Shown in pieces: positions 13,251 to 13,832 of a DNA stretch of 13,832 nt. The DNA comes from Solirubrobacterales bacterium (GTDB taxonomy: Bacteria; Actinomycetota; Thermoleophilia; Solirubrobacterales; Solirubrobacteraceae). Below the pieces are notes generated by a model. It did no database searches and was not told where the DNA came from. It saw nothing but the letters and a program-made list of their open reading frames with translations. The first letter of the stretch is position 1, and every line of letters begins with the position of its first letter. The translations under genes were made by a program, and so were the position numbers. The stretch covers positions 1 through 13,832 of the forward strand of contig JAFAZB010000522.1 of assembly GCA_019240015.1 (NCBI GenBank), given 5' to 3'.

Positions 13251-13832
13251 GCCCCGGGTAGAGGCTCGGGTCGCCCGGGCCGATGCCGGCCGCGGCCAGC
13301 GTCTGATCGATCTGCCGGGCTCGCTGCGGCCCGCCGGACGCCGGCGCCTGCGCGTGTTGCTGGTCTTCGATCGCGTCGCGAACCAGCGAGGCGAGCGCCT
13401 GCCAGGTGGTCGCGACCCCCTCGCCTCGCACCGAGCCGTCGACGAGCACGAAATACGGGGCCGCGGGCACCTGGTAGTCCTCCCAGGCGTGGGAGGACAT
13501 CACCACCGGGACGTCCGCCGGCGCGAGCGAGCGCAGGCGGGCGGGGCTTTCCCGATCCGCCTCGTGGGTGACGATCACCGTCTGTGGCATCGTCGCGAGC
13601 CGGCGCTCGCCGAGCGTTTCCCAGAAACCGGCGCAGCTGCCGCAGCCGGTGGTCAGGAAAGCAAGCAGCGTCGGGGCGCCTGCGCCGCCACCGAAGTCGA
13701 GCGTCACCAGGTCCCCGTCCGGGGTCGTCCCGTTGAGGGTCGGCGCCGGCGGCTCAGCGCCACGCGGCGGCGGGGCTGGCGCCGGGATCGGGGACACCTC
13801 TGCGGGCGGACCGAGGCGCCGCAGGATCTCCG
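13243..13832 (-). CDS. Thioredoxin-fold protein, MauD/TlpA-like (5' end beyond window)
   Basis: At least 196 codons are open from the right edge to TGA 13243-13245. A GTG at 13795-13797 could start a 184-residue form, but the frame continues upstream to the edge with EILRRLGPPAE, which looks like the stretch after an N-terminal membrane anchor in MauD-type proteins, so the gene is probably truncated by the window. The thioredoxin fold shows LLAFLTTGCGSCAGFW with the active-site pair CGSC, and a cis-proline region VPAAPYFVLVDG. The C-terminal tail of about 40 residues is Gln/Ala/Pro-rich. The likely location is membrane-anchored and facing the outside, acting as a thiol-disulfide reductant or oxidant. 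Its partner could be an exported protein of the same gene set. The exact substrate is unknown. Confidence 0.82.
   Translation of the reverse strand, partial: EILRRLGPPAEVSPIPAPAPPPRGAEPPAPTLNGTTPDGDLVTLDFGGGAGAPTLLAFLTTGCGSCAGFWETLGERRLATMPQTVIVTHEADRESPARLRSLAPADVPVVMSSHAWEDYQVPAAPYFVLVDGSVRGEGVATTWQALASLVRDAIEDQQHAQAPASGGPQRARQIDQTLAAAGIGPGDPSLYPGRD

Overview
The window reads as chromosomal DNA of a high-GC Gram-positive bacterium, most likely an actinobacterium of the class Thermoleophilia (Solirubrobacterales-like). The grounds are the very high GC content, GC-rich third codon positions, many GTG and TTG starts, and secreted proteins at both ends of a type I associate with that group. The taxonomic call is an inference. 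No tRNA, rRNA, CRISPR array, insertion sequence or integrase was seen, and every stretch longer than about 100 bases is filled by a gene.

Region A (1-8460, all on the minus strand) is a short-chain acyl-CoA module. In transcription order it holds an acetyl-CoA acetyltransferase (thiolase), a HAD-IB phosphatase, the large and small subunits of a B12-dependent acyl-CoA mutase, then etfB, etfA and an ETF:quinone oxidoreductase. A secreted CARDB-like protein follows and runs off the left edge. The mutase would by default be called methylmalonyl-CoA mutase, but it carries Phe80 and Gln198, the pair that marks isobutyryl-CoA mutase. The likely job is to interconvert isobutyryl-CoA and butyryl-CoA, carry acyl-CoA dehydrogenase electrons through ETF to the quinone pool, and cleave or form acetoacetyl-CoA. 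The etf genes have their own promoter, whose -35 box is embedded in the palindrome TTGACTGACGAGTCAA, a plausible TetR-type operator. The ETF:quinone oxidoreductase lacks one of the four cysteines that normally hold its 4Fe-4S cluster.

Region B (8498-10607, plus strand) diverges from the thiolase. It encodes an M17 leucyl aminopeptidase with all metal ligands, then a small secreted four-cysteine protein of unknown function. The latter ends convergently with region C by sharing a single CTAG, which gives TAG stops on both strands.

Region C (10604-13832, minus strand) is a tightly packed, translationally coupled set. It runs from a thioredoxin-fold protein (5' end beyond the right edge), through a possible 23-residue membrane peptide, a multi-pass membrane protein and a 150-residue protein of unknown function, to a Tat-type exported FAD oxidase of the berberine-bridge family with both covalent FAD-anchor residues. 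It looks like an envelope redox system and is the best candidate here for something not yet described.
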